Shown: positions 1 to 8,079 of the stretch, piece after piece
Numbering within the stretch: the stretch's first letter is position 1
Layout of the letters: each line of letters opens with the position of its first letter
Source: Actinocatenispora rupis
GTDB taxonomy: Bacteria > Actinomycetota > Actinomycetes > Mycobacteriales > Micromonosporaceae
Assembly (NCBI RefSeq): GCF_016861975.1
Contig: NZ_BOMB01000030.1
Span: forward strand, 1-64,000
DNA length: 64,000 nucleotides
Direction of reading: 5' to 3'
Notes under the pieces: generated by a model
Databases searched by the model: none
What the model was told of the DNA's origin: nothing
The model's input: the letters and a program-made list of their open reading frames with translations, nothing else
Made by a program: the position numbers and the translations under genes

Positions 1-131
1 TCGCCAGCCATCCGACGCCTTTCTGTTAGGACCTCTTAGGAAACGGCGGAGAACGCGTCGGAAAGCGAGAAACCGGTCGTCGCGGGACGACGTTGCGCCG
101 GCCGTTCCGCGCCGTCTTGTTACGCTGGATC

Positions 132-209
132 ATGGTCGCCTGCAGTACCCGGCCGGGTTCGGCCCGGCTTTCCGTTTCACACGCCTTTTCCGGGCGTGTG
201 TCGTGTTGA
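132..209 (+). CDS. possible leaderless upstream ORF (25 aa) overlapping the start of the first CNNM gene
   Basis: An ATG at 132 lies just downstream of a TACGCT hexamer (121-126) that could be a -10 box, so a transcript might begin at or near this ATG. The frame runs 25 codons and ends with TGA at 207-209, overlapping the GTG start (203) of the next gene. That geometry would allow translational coupling or attenuation. The peptide (MVACSTRPGSARLSVSHAFS then GRVSC) matches nothing I recognise. No good -35 is seen at normal spacing, so this is a weak prediction; the ATG may simply be chance within the leader. Confidence 0.25.
   Translation: MVACSTRPGSARLSVSHAFSGRVSC
178..200 (+). other. hairpin in the leader, directly before the GTG start of the CNNM gene
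   Basis: CACACGCC (178-185) pairs perfectly with GGCGTGTG (193-200) around a 7-nt loop, ending 3 nt before the GTG start at 203. A second small stem, GCCGGG/CCCGGC, sits at 152-168. There is no clear Shine-Dalgarno between stem and start, so the hairpin could control access to the start codon. It does not match a riboswitch class I can name. Confidence 0.4.
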
Positions 210-1555
210 TCGTCGTCGGTTTCCTGCTGGTCCTGCTCGTCACGGCCGGCACCGGTTACTTCGTGGCGCAGGAGTTCGCCTATCTGACGGTCGACCGCGG
301 CCGGCTCGAACGCCTCGCCGCGGAGGGGAACGCGGCGGCCGCCCGCGCGGTCCGCGTCACCGAGCGCCTGTCGTACGTGCTGTCCGGGGCGCAGGTGGGT
401 ATCACGGTCACGTCACTGCTCGCCGGCTACCTGGCCGAGCCGTACCTGGGGAGCGGGTTGCGCGACGTGCTGGGGCTGCCCGCGGCCGCGGCCGGTCCGC
501 TCGCCGCGGCGGTCGCGTTGCTGGTGGCGACGGTCGTGCAGATGGTGCTGGGCGAGCTGGCGCCGAAGAACCTCGCGATCGCCCGGCCGCTGCCGCTCGC
601 GCTCGCGCTGAGCCGCACCACCCTCTGGTACCTGACGGTCGCGGGCCCGGTGATCGGCGTGTTCGACGCGGCCGCGAACCGGCTGGTACGGCTGCTCGGC
701 GTGGAGCCGGTGCACGAGCTGGACGGCACGGTGACGGCCGAGGACCTGACCGGGATCGTCGCGGCGTCGCGCCGTGGCGGCCGGCTCGATCCGCGCCTCG
801 CGGCCGAACTGGACCGCGCGCTGACGTTCCCGTCGCGTACGGCGGGGCGGACGATGACCGCGCGCGTCGACGTACGGTCGCTGCCCGCGGACGCGCCGGC
901 CGCCCGGGTGGTCGAGCTGCTGTCCACCGGCTACGCGAGGTTCCCGGTGGTACGCGGCGGCGACCCGGACGACCTGCTCGGCGTGGTGGGGTTGAGCCAG
1001 GTCCTCGCGATCCCCGCGGACGACCGGGACACGGTCACCGTCGGCGCGCTCGCGACCCCGGCCGTGCTCGTACCGGCGAGCCTGCCCCTGCCCCGCGTAC
1101 TGGACCGGCTGCGTGCGGCGCGGCAGCAGCTCGCCTGCGTGATCGACGAGTACGGCGGGTTCGCGGGGATCGTGACGCTGGAGGACGTCGTGGAGGAGCT
1201 GGTCGGCGACATCCGCGACGAGGACGACCCCGCCGGGCCCGTACTCGCCCGCCGGCCGGACGGCAGCTGGCTCGTACCGGCGCGGCTGCGGCCGGACGAA
1301 CTGAGCGCCGCGACCGGCGTGTGGCTCACCGTCGCGCGCGCGTACGACACGGTGGGTGGGTTGCTGATGGCGGAGCTGGGCCGGTTGCCGCGGCCGGGCG
1401 ACCGCATCGAGGTGCCGTCCGCCGAGGTACGCGACCCGGACGAGGAGGCGACGCCGGCGCCGACGGTCGAGCTGACCGTGACCCGGGTACACCGCCGCGT
1501 CCCCGCCGAGCTGGCCGTACGCCTGGTGCCGGCCGGGCCGGAGGTGGCGCCGTGA
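203..1555 (+). CDS. CNNM/CorC-type (HlyC family) membrane protein with DUF21, CBS pair and CorC domain
   Basis: 450 aa. An N-terminal membrane block of the DUF21 type (about residues 1-190) contains hydrophobic helices and the conserved GELAPKNLA stretch. A CBS pair follows (about 205-340), recognisable by DEYGGFAGIVTLEDVVEELV, and a C-terminal CorC/transporter-associated domain (about 350-440) completes the full-length architecture. Members are linked to Mg2+/Co2+ efflux or homeostasis and to stress tolerance; the substrate cannot be read from sequence. Start is GTG at 203, after a leader hairpin. The stop overlaps the next gene's GTG (GTGA), so the two paralogues form one operon and probably a heteromer. 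Confidence 0.88.
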   Translation: MLIVVGFLLVLLVTAGTGYFVAQEFAYLTVDRGRLERLAAEGNAAAARAVRVTERLSYVLSGAQVGITVTSLLAGYLAEPYLGSGLRDVLGLPAAAAGPLAAAVALLVATVVQMVLGELAPKNLAIARPLPLALALSRTTLWYLTVAGPVIGVFDAAANRLVRLLGVEPVHELDGTVTAEDLTGIVAASRRGGRLDPRLAAELDRALTFPSRTAGRTMTARVDVRSLPADAPAARVVELLSTGYARFPVVRGGDPDDLLGVVGLSQVLAIPADDRDTVTVGALATPAVLVPASLPLPRVLDRLRAARQQLACVIDEYGGFAGIVTLEDVVEELVGDIRDEDDPAGPVLARRPDGSWLVPARLRPDELSAATGVWLTVARAYDTVGGLLMAELGRLPRPGDRIEVPSAEVRDPDEEATPAPTVELTVTRVHRRVPAELAVRLVPAGPEVAP

Positions 1556-2604
1556 ACACCGTGGTCGCCCTGCTCGTCTCCGTACTCCTGCTCGCGGCGA
1601 ACGGGTTCTTCGTCGCGGCCGAGTTCGCCTTCACCGCGAGCCGGGTGCACCGGCTGGAACGCCGCGCGCACACCAGCCGCGGCGCCCGCGCGGCGCTGCG
1701 GAGTACCCGGGAACTGTCGGCCATGCTCGCCGGTGCGCAGCTCGGCATCACGCTCTGCTCGCTCGGCCTGGGCGCGCTCGCCGAGCCGGCCATCGCGCAC
1801 CTGGTCGAGCCGCTGCTGCACGGCGCCGGCCTCCCCGCCGGCCTCGCGTACGCGATCGCGTTCGTGCTGGCGCTCGCGCTCATCACGCTGCTGCACATCG
1901 TGGTCGGCGAGATGGCGCCCAAGTCGTACGTGATCAGCCACCCGGAGGCGTCGGCGACCGTCCTCGCCCTCCCGTTCCGCGGGTACGCCCGCGTGGTACG
2001 CCCGGCGCTGCGCGTCCTGAACGGCCTGGCGAACCGGATCCTGCGGCTGGCGCGGATCGAGCCGGTCGACGAGGTGGACACCGCCCGCGACCCCGCCGAA
2101 CTGCGCAGCCTGCTGCGGCAGTCCCGGGACGCGGGCCGGCTGCCGCCCGAGCAGTACCGGATGCTGGACGGGACGCTGGCGCTGCGGTCGACGACGCTGG
2201 CCGACCTGATGGTGCCGCGTGCCGACATGGTCTCCGTACCGGCCGGCGCGACCGGCGCCGACGTGGTCGCCGCGCACCTCGCCACCGGCCGGTCCCGGCT
2301 GCCGGTCACCGACGGCGGCGACATCGTCGGCGTGGTGCACGTACGCGATGCCGCGCGGGCCACCGGTACGACGGCCGCCGCGCTCGCCTCCGCGCCGCTG
2401 CGCCTCGACGCCACCACCGACGCGTACGCGGCGCTGCGCACCATGCGCGACCGCCGTACCCATCTGGCGCTGGTCGGTCCGGTCGGCGCGGTGGTCGGCC
2501 TGGTGACGCTGGAGGATCTCGTCGAGCAGCTCATCGGTGACTTCGCCGACGAGACCGACCGGCTTGGCCCGACGCGCGCAGGCAGTGGCACGAACACGGG
2601 ATGA
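1552..2604 (+). CDS. second CNNM/CorC-type membrane protein (DUF21 plus CBS pair, no CorC domain)
   Basis: 350 aa, starting at the GTG that overlaps the previous stop. The DUF21 membrane domain (about 1-190) carries AGAQLGITLCSLGLGALAEP and GEMAPKSYVI; a CBS pair follows (about 205-330) with VGLVTLEDLVEQLIGD. The C-terminal CorC domain of its upstream neighbour is absent; the protein ends about 20 residues after the second CBS motif. Tandem long and short CNNM paralogues are common in Actinobacteria and usually cotranscribed. Likely an inner-membrane ion transport or homeostasis component; the ion is unknown. Confidence 0.85.
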   Translation: MNTVVALLVSVLLLAANGFFVAAEFAFTASRVHRLERRAHTSRGARAALRSTRELSAMLAGAQLGITLCSLGLGALAEPAIAHLVEPLLHGAGLPAGLAYAIAFVLALALITLLHIVVGEMAPKSYVISHPEASATVLALPFRGYARVVRPALRVLNGLANRILRLARIEPVDEVDTARDPAELRSLLRQSRDAGRLPPEQYRMLDGTLALRSTTLADLMVPRADMVSVPAGATGADVVAAHLATGRSRLPVTDGGDIVGVVHVRDAARATGTTAAALASAPLRLDATTDAYAALRTMRDRRTHLALVGPVGAVVGLVTLEDLVEQLIGDFADETDRLGPTRAGSGTNTG

Positions 2605-2692
2605 CCAGCTACTTTGCCAACAGCTAACCTTCTGATCAACGGCGACACGAACCCGTGATCGCGGGTCAGGCCCGATCCCCTGGGGAGGAACC

Positions 2693-3043
2693 ATGGAGGA
2701 GTACCACGTCGACGTCGACGGCGACGGCCACACGGACACGGTGCAGGTCGAGCAGACCAGCCAGGGCACCGAGTACCTCGTGGACACCGACGGCGACGGC
2801 CAGGCCAACTACGAGATGCTCGACAGCGACGGCGACGGCAACGCCGACTACATCGCGGCCGACACCAACCACGACGGCCAGGTCGATGTGGTGGCCAGCA
2901 CCGACGACCACGGCCACGTGACGTACGCGGCGGCCGACACCGACGGGGACGGCCGGCTCGACACCGCCGTGGCCGAGGGCGCGGACGGCCAGTACCACCA
3001 GGTCAACTACGCCGACTCGAACAACCCGTACATGAACACCTGA
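2693..3043 (+). CDS. small acidic protein of DxDGDG calcium-type repeats
   Basis: 116 aa, very acidic, with no signal peptide or membrane segment. About five loops of the form D-x-D-G-D-G/D-x-N-H-D-G occur (for example VDVDGDGHTDTV, VDTDGDGQANYEM, LDSDGDGNADYI, ADTDGDGRLDTA), resembling calcium-binding loops of EF-hand, dockerin or thrombospondin-3 repeats. The tail ends NNPYMNT; related NPY/SPY tails occur in the two similar proteins at 3632 and 4145. Start ATG 2693 follows a GGGGAGGAACC ribosome-binding site. It is followed by a strong bidirectional terminator. Function unknown; calcium binding is inferred from the loop pattern only. Confidence 0.8.
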   Translation: MEEYHVDVDGDGHTDTVQVEQTSQGTEYLVDTDGDGQANYEMLDSDGDGNADYIAADTNHDGQVDVVASTDDHGHVTYAAADTDGDGRLDTAVAEGADGQYHQVNYADSNNPYMNT

Positions 3044-3058
3044 GTCAGTTTCTCCGCT

Positions 3059-3097
3059 ACGAAGCGGGCCGACCTCCTCGCGGTCGGCCCGCTTCGT
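3059..3097. terminator. bidirectional terminator between convergent genes
   Basis: A 16-bp perfect stem (ACGAAGCGGGCCGACC, 3059-3074, with its complement at 3082-3097) and a 7-nt loop lie between the stop of the DxDGDG protein (3043) and the stop of the convergent ArsR gene (3115). There is no long T tract, as is usual in actinomycetes. Confidence 0.8.
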
Positions 3098-3114
3098 CGT
3101 GTCCGGGATCCGCG

Positions 3115-3546
3115 TCAGGAGTGGGCGAGGCCGGGACCGGCGGCCATCCGCTCGGCGCGGCGTGCGCGTTCGGCCCGGGCGGCGGTCACCTCGCGGGCGT
3201 GTGCGGCCAGGTCGTCGCCCGGTTGCGCCTGCTCGCCCGTGACGTGCCCGGTCAGCAGCACGACCTCGTCCAGGAACTCGCGGGCCTGCGCGGTCGACGG
3301 CCGGTAGAAGATGCGGGTGCCGTCGCGGCGGCTGCTGACGAGGCCGGCGGCGCGCAGCCGGGCGAGGTGCTGGGAGACGGCGGCGACGTGCGCGTCGACC
3401 ATCTCGGCCAGCTCGCCCACCGACCGTTCCTGCACGGTGAGTGCCCACATGATGCGCAGCCGGGTCGGATCCGCCAACGCCTTCAGTACGCCGGCGGCGG
3501 TGTCGATCGGGTCGGCGGGCCCGGTGCTCCCGTGGGGCTTCTCCAC
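3115..3546 (-). CDS. ArsR-family transcriptional regulator
   Basis: 143 aa, taking the GTG at 3546 as start (VEKPHGSTGPADP). An open frame extends upstream but has poor codon use. The winged HTH spans about residues 15-90: LKALADPTRLRIMWAL, then the recognition helix HVAAVSQHLARLRAAG and the wing SSRRDGTRIFYRP. The C-terminal part (about 95-143) is helical and charged. I see no cysteine pair of the ArsR/SmtB metal-binding type, so the effector is unclear. It sits between the DxDGDG genes, convergent with the one at 2693 and in the same direction as, and downstream of, those at 3632 and 4145; it may regulate them. Confidence 0.85.
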   Translation of the reverse strand: MEKPHGSTGPADPIDTAAGVLKALADPTRLRIMWALTVQERSVGELAEMVDAHVAAVSQHLARLRAAGLVSSRRDGTRIFYRPSTAQAREFLDEVVLLTGHVTGEQAQPGDDLAAHAREVTAARAERARRAERMAAGPGLAHS

Positions 3547-3631
3547 GGTGGAACACGATAGTGGTACGGGCGGACACGGCGGTACGGCGACGGCCCCCCG
3601 GACCGTCGCCGTACCGTCTCGTCGTGTCGCG

Positions 3632-4138
3632 TCAGCTCCCGTACGGGCTGACGTTCTCGCCCAGGCCCACGCCGTACGCGGGCTCGGCGCCGGGTGTCTC
3701 GTGGTGGCCGCCGACCGGTCCGCCCAGCGTCGGGCCGGCGGCGGGCTCGTGGTGGGGAGCGCTCCCGTGGCCGCCGACCGACCCGCCGAGCGTCGGGCCC
3801 GCGGCGGCGTGCCCCGCGGTGTGGTCGTGGCCGGTGCCGTGCTCGTACTCGGCGGCGAGCGCGTCGTCGTGGCTGAAGTCGACGCCGTGCACCTCGTGGT
3901 CGAGGTACCCGTCCGGGCTGCTCGCGGCGAGCCGGGTGTCGAAGTGCCCGTCGTGGTCCGAGTCGTAGTCGGCGTAGTCGACGTGCCCGTCACCGTGCTC
4001 GGACACCCCGACGAAGTCGAGGTGCCCCTGCGCGTCGAAGTGCTCGTACGTGACGCTGCCGTCCGGGTTGTGGACCTCCGTGACGGGGTCGGCGCGGCCG
4101 TCCCCGTCCACGTCGATCCACGGCTCGTGGTCGCTCAT
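3632..4138 (-). CDS. DxDGDG repeat protein with Gly/His-rich tail
   Basis: 168 aa, ATG start. The N-terminal half holds degenerate calcium-type loops (IDVDGDGRADPV, EHGDGHVDYA, DSDHDGHFDTR). The second half is a low-complexity segment in which AAGPTLGG-(S/P)-VGGH occurs twice, followed by the tail SPYGS. It starts 6 bp after the stop of the related gene at 4145-4648, so the two are one operon. No signal peptide is seen. The His-rich linker could bind metal, but that is inference. Not a family I can name with confidence. Confidence 0.75.
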   Translation of the reverse strand: MSDHEPWIDVDGDGRADPVTEVHNPDGSVTYEHFDAQGHLDFVGVSEHGDGHVDYADYDSDHDGHFDTRLAASSPDGYLDHEVHGVDFSHDDALAAEYEHGTGHDHTAGHAAAGPTLGGSVGGHGSAPHHEPAAGPTLGGPVGGHHETPGAEPAYGVGLGENVSPYGS

Positions 4139-4144
4139 CGCCGG

Positions 4145-4648
4145 TCAGCTCGCGTACGGGTTGGCGTTGTCGTCGAGGTAGTGCACCGTGTCGATCTTGC
4201 CGTCACCGTCGGTGTCCCGGTACTCGACGGTCGCGTGACCGCTGTGCGTCGGGTCGCCGTACGCGGTGTCGAGCTGGCCGTCGTGGTTGGTGTCCACGGC
4301 CACCAGGTCGATCTTGCCGTCGCCGTCGCTGTCCACGCCGACCTCGTCGAACCGGCCGTCGCCGTCGGTGTCGACCGCGACCGAGTCGAGCTTGCCGTCA
4401 CCGTTCGAGTCGTAGTACACGGTGTCGGCGTGGCCGTCGCCGTTGCTGTCGACGGCCACGTAGTCGGCGTTGCCGTCGTGGTTGGTGTCGACGTACATCT
4501 CGCTGGTGCCGTCGGTGTGGTGCTCGATGACCACGTTGTCGCCGTGCGCGTCGAGCGTGTTCTCGTTCGCCGAGGTCGGGTCGAACGGTGAGGTGTCGGC
4601 GTCGTGGCCGTCGTAGCCGCTGGTGTCGCCGGTGTCGACGTCGCTCAT
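4145..4648 (-). CDS. DxDGDG repeat protein with seven regular loops
   Basis: 167 aa, ATG start preceded by GAGGGGACCGGAACC. After a variable acidic N-terminus of about 50 residues, six to seven loops follow with a period of exactly 13 residues through the middle (VDTNHDGNADYVA, VDSNGDGHADTVY, YDSNGDGKLDSVA, VDTDGDGRFDEVG, VDSDGDGKIDLVA, VDTNHDGQLDTAY). The tail is NANPYAS. The strict period suggests a right-handed calcium-stacked array or beta-solenoid-like fold. First gene of an operon with the protein at 3632. No signal peptide is evident, so its cellular location is unresolved. Confidence 0.78.
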   Translation of the reverse strand: MSDVDTGDTSGYDGHDADTSPFDPTSANENTLDAHGDNVVIEHHTDGTSEMYVDTNHDGNADYVAVDSNGDGHADTVYYDSNGDGKLDSVAVDTDGDGRFDEVGVDSDGDGKIDLVAVDTNHDGQLDTAYGDPTHSGHATVEYRDTDGDGKIDTVHYLDDNANPYAS

Positions 4649-4768
4649 GGTTCCGGTCCCCTCGTGTCCCCCGCGGGCCGCCTGGCCGGCCCGCTGTACT
4701 TGCGTATCAGCTTAAATAACCTGCGCACGCTCCGGGATCCCGGCTTCGTGCCACGGATCCGGGCCGGC

Positions 4769-6049
4769 TCACAGGTCCAGCAGGGTTGCGGTCGCGCCGG
4801 GGCGGAGCAGCGCGTGGTCGGCGTCGTAGCGGTACAGGTTGGCGTACCGGCCCCAGTCGACGGCCGCCTCGAACTGCTCGGTCGCCTGCGCCGGGGTGAG
4901 CCAACCGGACAGCAGGCGCAGGATCCGGTCCGCCGGCAGGGGCTGCCGGGCGCGCAGCTCCGCCACGATCGTCCGCACCAGCGGTACGGCCAGGGCCGCG
5001 GCGGCGAACAGTTCGCGGGCGTCGGCGCCGTCGGCCGCGGCGAACCCGACACCCGCGTCGGTCAGTTCCGCGCCGTGCTCGTCGCGCGCCGCGAAACCCA
5101 GCAGTACCAGGGCGTCGAGGACGTCGGCGGCGCCGGCGCCCAGGTGGCCGGCGAGGCGGTCGAGGCGGGTCGGGCCGTCGGCCAGCAGCAGCGAGGCGAG
5201 CCCGACGACCCCGTCCACCGGTACGGTCGGCATCGCCACCCGCGCCAGCTCCGGTACGTCCCCGGCCGTGTCCGGGCGCGGGTTGGTCCGGCCGGTCATC
5301 GCGTCGTACACGGCCGCCACCAGCTCCCGGTACGCCGGGTCGTCGGTGAGGCGCGGCCGGGGCAGCGGTACGTCGAACGCGGCGCGGACCGTACCGCCGG
5401 GGGCGCTGTCGAGGACCAGGACCCGGTCGGCGAGCTGGACCGCCTCGGCCAGGTCGTGCGTGACGAGTACCAGCGCGCGGGTCGGGAACTCGCCGGACGC
5501 CCACAGTTCGAGCAGCTCGCCGCGCAGGTTCTCGGCGGTGAGCACGTCCAGCGCGGAGAACGGCTCGTCCATCAGCAGCACGTCCGGCTCGACGACCAGG
5601 GCGCGGGCGAAGCCGACCCGCTGCCGCATCCCGCCGGACAGTTCGCGTGGATACGCGGATTCGAAGCCGTCGAGGCCGATCAGCCCGATCGCGGCGCGTA
5701 CCGCGGCGGCGCGGACCCGGGCGGGCACCCGGCGGGCACGCAGGCCGAGTTCGACGTTCTGCCACACGGTCTGCCAGGGCAGCAGCGCGACGTTCTGGAA
5801 GACGGTCGCGGTGCCCGGGTTGCTGCCGCTCAACACCGCCCCCCGGTACGTGACGGTGCCGGCGGTCGGGTCCAGCAGCCCGGCGAGACACCGCAGCAGG
5901 CTGGACTTCCCGCTGCCGCTGCGGCCGAGTACCGCGAGGATCTCGCCGTCGCGGACGTCGAGGTCGACGCCGGCGAACACGGGCAGCTCGCCGAAGCTGC
6001 GGCTCAGCCCGCGGGCGGACAGCAGCGGCTCGGACATGCCGTCCATCAT
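4769..6049 (-). CDS. NitT/TauT-type ABC transporter ATPase with C-terminal AAA-associated domain
   Basis: 426 aa. The nucleotide-binding domain (about 1-250) has Walker A GRSGSGKSSLL, the signature LSGGMRQRVGFARAL, Walker B VLLMDEPFSALD and the switch histidine in LVTHDLAEAV. A C-terminal extension (about 275-426) resembles the AAA-associated domain found on ATPases of nitrate/sulfonate-like importers. ATG at 6049 is used; MSEPLL a few codons later is an alternative. It lies 4 bp after the permease gene, clearly the same operon. Substrate unknown; no binding protein is encoded nearby. Confidence 0.85.
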   Translation of the reverse strand: MMDGMSEPLLSARGLSRSFGELPVFAGVDLDVRDGEILAVLGRSGSGKSSLLRCLAGLLDPTAGTVTYRGAVLSGSNPGTATVFQNVALLPWQTVWQNVELGLRARRVPARVRAAAVRAAIGLIGLDGFESAYPRELSGGMRQRVGFARALVVEPDVLLMDEPFSALDVLTAENLRGELLELWASGEFPTRALVLVTHDLAEAVQLADRVLVLDSAPGGTVRAAFDVPLPRPRLTDDPAYRELVAAVYDAMTGRTNPRPDTAGDVPELARVAMPTVPVDGVVGLASLLLADGPTRLDRLAGHLGAGAADVLDALVLLGFAARDEHGAELTDAGVGFAAADGADARELFAAAALAVPLVRTIVAELRARQPLPADRILRLLSGWLTPAQATEQFEAAVDWGRYANLYRYDADHALLRPGATATLLDL

Positions 6050-6053
6050 CGCG

Positions 6054-7769
6054 TCAGCCCACCGCGAAGCGGCGGCGGGCGTACCGGTAGAGGCGGCGCC
6101 ACAGCAGGTGGTGCAGGAGCGCCACGTACAGGGTGACGACGGTGACGGCGGCGAGCAGTGCCGGGAAGTCCGCGGTACGCGCCGCCTCGGCGATGAGCGC
6201 GCCGAGCCCGTCCGCGACGATCCGGTGCCCGCCGAAACTCACCACCTCGGCGATGATCGACGCGTTCCAGGCGCTGCCGGCGGCGCTGATCGCCCCGGTC
6301 AGCCAGTACGGGAAGATCGCGGGGGCGATGAGCGTGCGCCACCGCAGCAGCCCGCGTACGCCGAGGTCGGTGGTGGCCTGGCGGAGGTCGGTGGGGATCG
6401 CCGTCGCGCCCGCCACCGTGTTGAACAGCACGTACCACTGGGCGCTGAGCGCCATCAGCAGCGTGCCGCCGACGTCCAGCGGTACGCCGGTGCGGGCCAG
6501 CAGCCACAGCGCCGCCGGGTACAGGAAATTGGCGGGGAAGCTGGCGAGCAGCAGGATCACCGGTTGCGCCACGCGGGTCAGCCGCGGCGACAGCCCGATC
6601 CGTACGCCGATGGGTACCCAGACGAGCGTGGCGACCACGACGACCGCCGCCACCCGCAGCAGCGTCGGTACGCCGAGCAGCAGCGGGCGCAGTACGAGTC
6701 CCGGGCCGCCGCCCCAGACGGCGCCGGCGACGCCGGCCACCGCGACCGCGGCCACGGCGGCGACGAGTACGCCGGTGCCGGCGCCGCGGGGGCGGGTCGG
6801 GCGCCCGCGCGGCACGGGACCGCCGTCGGTACCGAAGATGCGGCCGGCGCGGTCGGCGAGGTCGGCGCCGACCTGCCGCACCCGTACGGGGAGGGCGGCG
6901 GGGCGGCGCACCCGGTCGAGTACGGCGGAGCGCTGGCGCTGGGGCGGGCCGGTGTCCTCGACCCGGAACCGTTCGGCCCAGGCGGCGACCGGGCGCCAGA
7001 ACAGCGTGTGCGCGGCGAGGACCAAGACCGCCATCGCCGCCATGGCCATCAGCAGCCGCCGCGGGTCACCGTCCGCGATCGCCTGCGCCGCGTACGATCC
7101 GACGCCGGGCAGGGCGCCGCGGCTGCCGGCCACGGTCACCGCCTCCGACACGGCGAGGAAGAACCAGCCGGACGCGAAGCCCATCATCCCGTTCCACACC
7201 AGCGCGATCGCCGCGTGCGGCAGTTCGACCTTGACGAACCGCAGCCAGCGCGGGAACCGGAAGCCGCGGGACAGTTCGTCCAGCTCGGGCGGCAGCATGA
7301 TCAGCGACTGGTAGAACGCGAACGCCATGTGCCACGCCTGCGCGCAGAACACCGCGAAGACCGCGACGGCCTCCTGGTCGAGTACGGAGCCGGGGACGAG
7401 TTCGATGACGGCGGGCGCGGACACCGCGAGCAGCCCGAGCACCGGTACCGACTGGAGGATGTCCAGCGCGGGTACGAGGACGCGTTCGAGGCGCCGGCTG
7501 CGGGCCGCCGCGTACCCGAAGGCGAGGCTGAACACCAGCGACAGGCCGAGCGCCTCGAACATCCGGGTCATGCTGCGGGCCGCGTAGTAGCAGAGGGCGC
7601 TGGCGCTCGGGTCGAGCTGCCGCGGCTGCGTCGCCAGGTACGTGACCGCCGCGTACCGCCCGGAGCGCACCGCCAGGTACGTCACGACGAGCAGCGCGGC
7701 GGCGGCGACCAGTACGGTCCAGCGGCGGGGCACCCGCGGTGCCGTACCGGTCAGCCGTTCGCGCCTCAC
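6054..7769 (-). CDS. ABC transporter permease, two fused permease modules
   Basis: 571 aa from GTG 7769 (VRRERLTGTAP). Two copies of a five-to-six-helix permease domain (about 20-290 and 330-560), each with an EAA-type loop: ELPHAAIALVWNGMMGF in the first and IAPAIFPYWLTGAISAAG in the second. This duplicated permease partners the downstream ATPase that carries an AAA-associated domain; similar pairs occur in anion or sulfonate importers. One polypeptide would supply both membrane halves of the transporter. No substrate-binding protein is adjacent, so direction and substrate are inferred only from family. Confidence 0.82.
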   Translation of the reverse strand: MRRERLTGTAPRVPRRWTVLVAAAALLVVTYLAVRSGRYAAVTYLATQPRQLDPSASALCYYAARSMTRMFEALGLSLVFSLAFGYAAARSRRLERVLVPALDILQSVPVLGLLAVSAPAVIELVPGSVLDQEAVAVFAVFCAQAWHMAFAFYQSLIMLPPELDELSRGFRFPRWLRFVKVELPHAAIALVWNGMMGFASGWFFLAVSEAVTVAGSRGALPGVGSYAAQAIADGDPRRLLMAMAAMAVLVLAAHTLFWRPVAAWAERFRVEDTGPPQRQRSAVLDRVRRPAALPVRVRQVGADLADRAGRIFGTDGGPVPRGRPTRPRGAGTGVLVAAVAAVAVAGVAGAVWGGGPGLVLRPLLLGVPTLLRVAAVVVVATLVWVPIGVRIGLSPRLTRVAQPVILLLASFPANFLYPAALWLLARTGVPLDVGGTLLMALSAQWYVLFNTVAGATAIPTDLRQATTDLGVRGLLRWRTLIAPAIFPYWLTGAISAAGSAWNASIIAEVVSFGGHRIVADGLGALIAEAARTADFPALLAAVTVVTLYVALLHHLLWRRLYRYARRRFAVG

Positions 7770-7828
7770 AGCCGGCAGCGTAGATCGCGGTGGCCGGCGG
7801 TCGTGTCGTGGACCGGGGCCGCGTCGGG

Positions 7829-7969
7829 TCAGCCACCGTCGCCGGGGTCGGCCTCGCCGGTCGGTGTCTCCTTGCGGTGGTGCGCAAGTGCGACGACCAC
7901 CGACGCCGCGGCGAGGGCGATGCCGCCCACGATCAGCCAGTCGTCCTGCCCGAGCAGGGCCAGAAGCAT
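7829..7969 (-). CDS. 46-residue single-pass membrane protein
   Basis: Begins MLLALLGQDDWLIVGGIALA and ends in a short charged tail (HHRKETPTGEADPGDGG). One transmembrane helix covers about residues 12-30, followed by a positively charged then acidic C-terminus. ATG at 7969 is preceded by GGAG at good spacing. It is divergent from the LCP gene, and the intervening DNA carries a 9-bp inverted repeat, suggesting shared control. No known family recognised; it could be a small regulatory or stress membrane protein. Confidence 0.55.
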   Translation of the reverse strand: MLLALLGQDDWLIVGGIALAAASVVVALAHHRKETPTGEADPGDGG

Positions 7970-7999
7970 CGCGTCTCCGCTCCGCCGTCGGTCCTTCTT

Positions 8000-8021
8000 T
8001 ACTTGCGTGAAAACGCAAGTA
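8000..8021. promoter_or_regulatory. inverted repeat, probable operator in a divergent promoter region
   Basis: TACTTGCGT (8000-8008) and ACGCAAGTA (8013-8021) are exact inverse complements separated by GAAA. It lies between the 46-residue membrane protein and the LCP gene. TATACT on the minus strand and TATGCT on the plus strand overlap its right edge and could be -10 elements. The regulator is not identifiable. Confidence 0.55.
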
Positions 8022-8079
8022 TATGCTCGGCCCACCCGCCGCCCGTACGCGGGATCCGACGCCCGAGGTGGTGCGCCAC

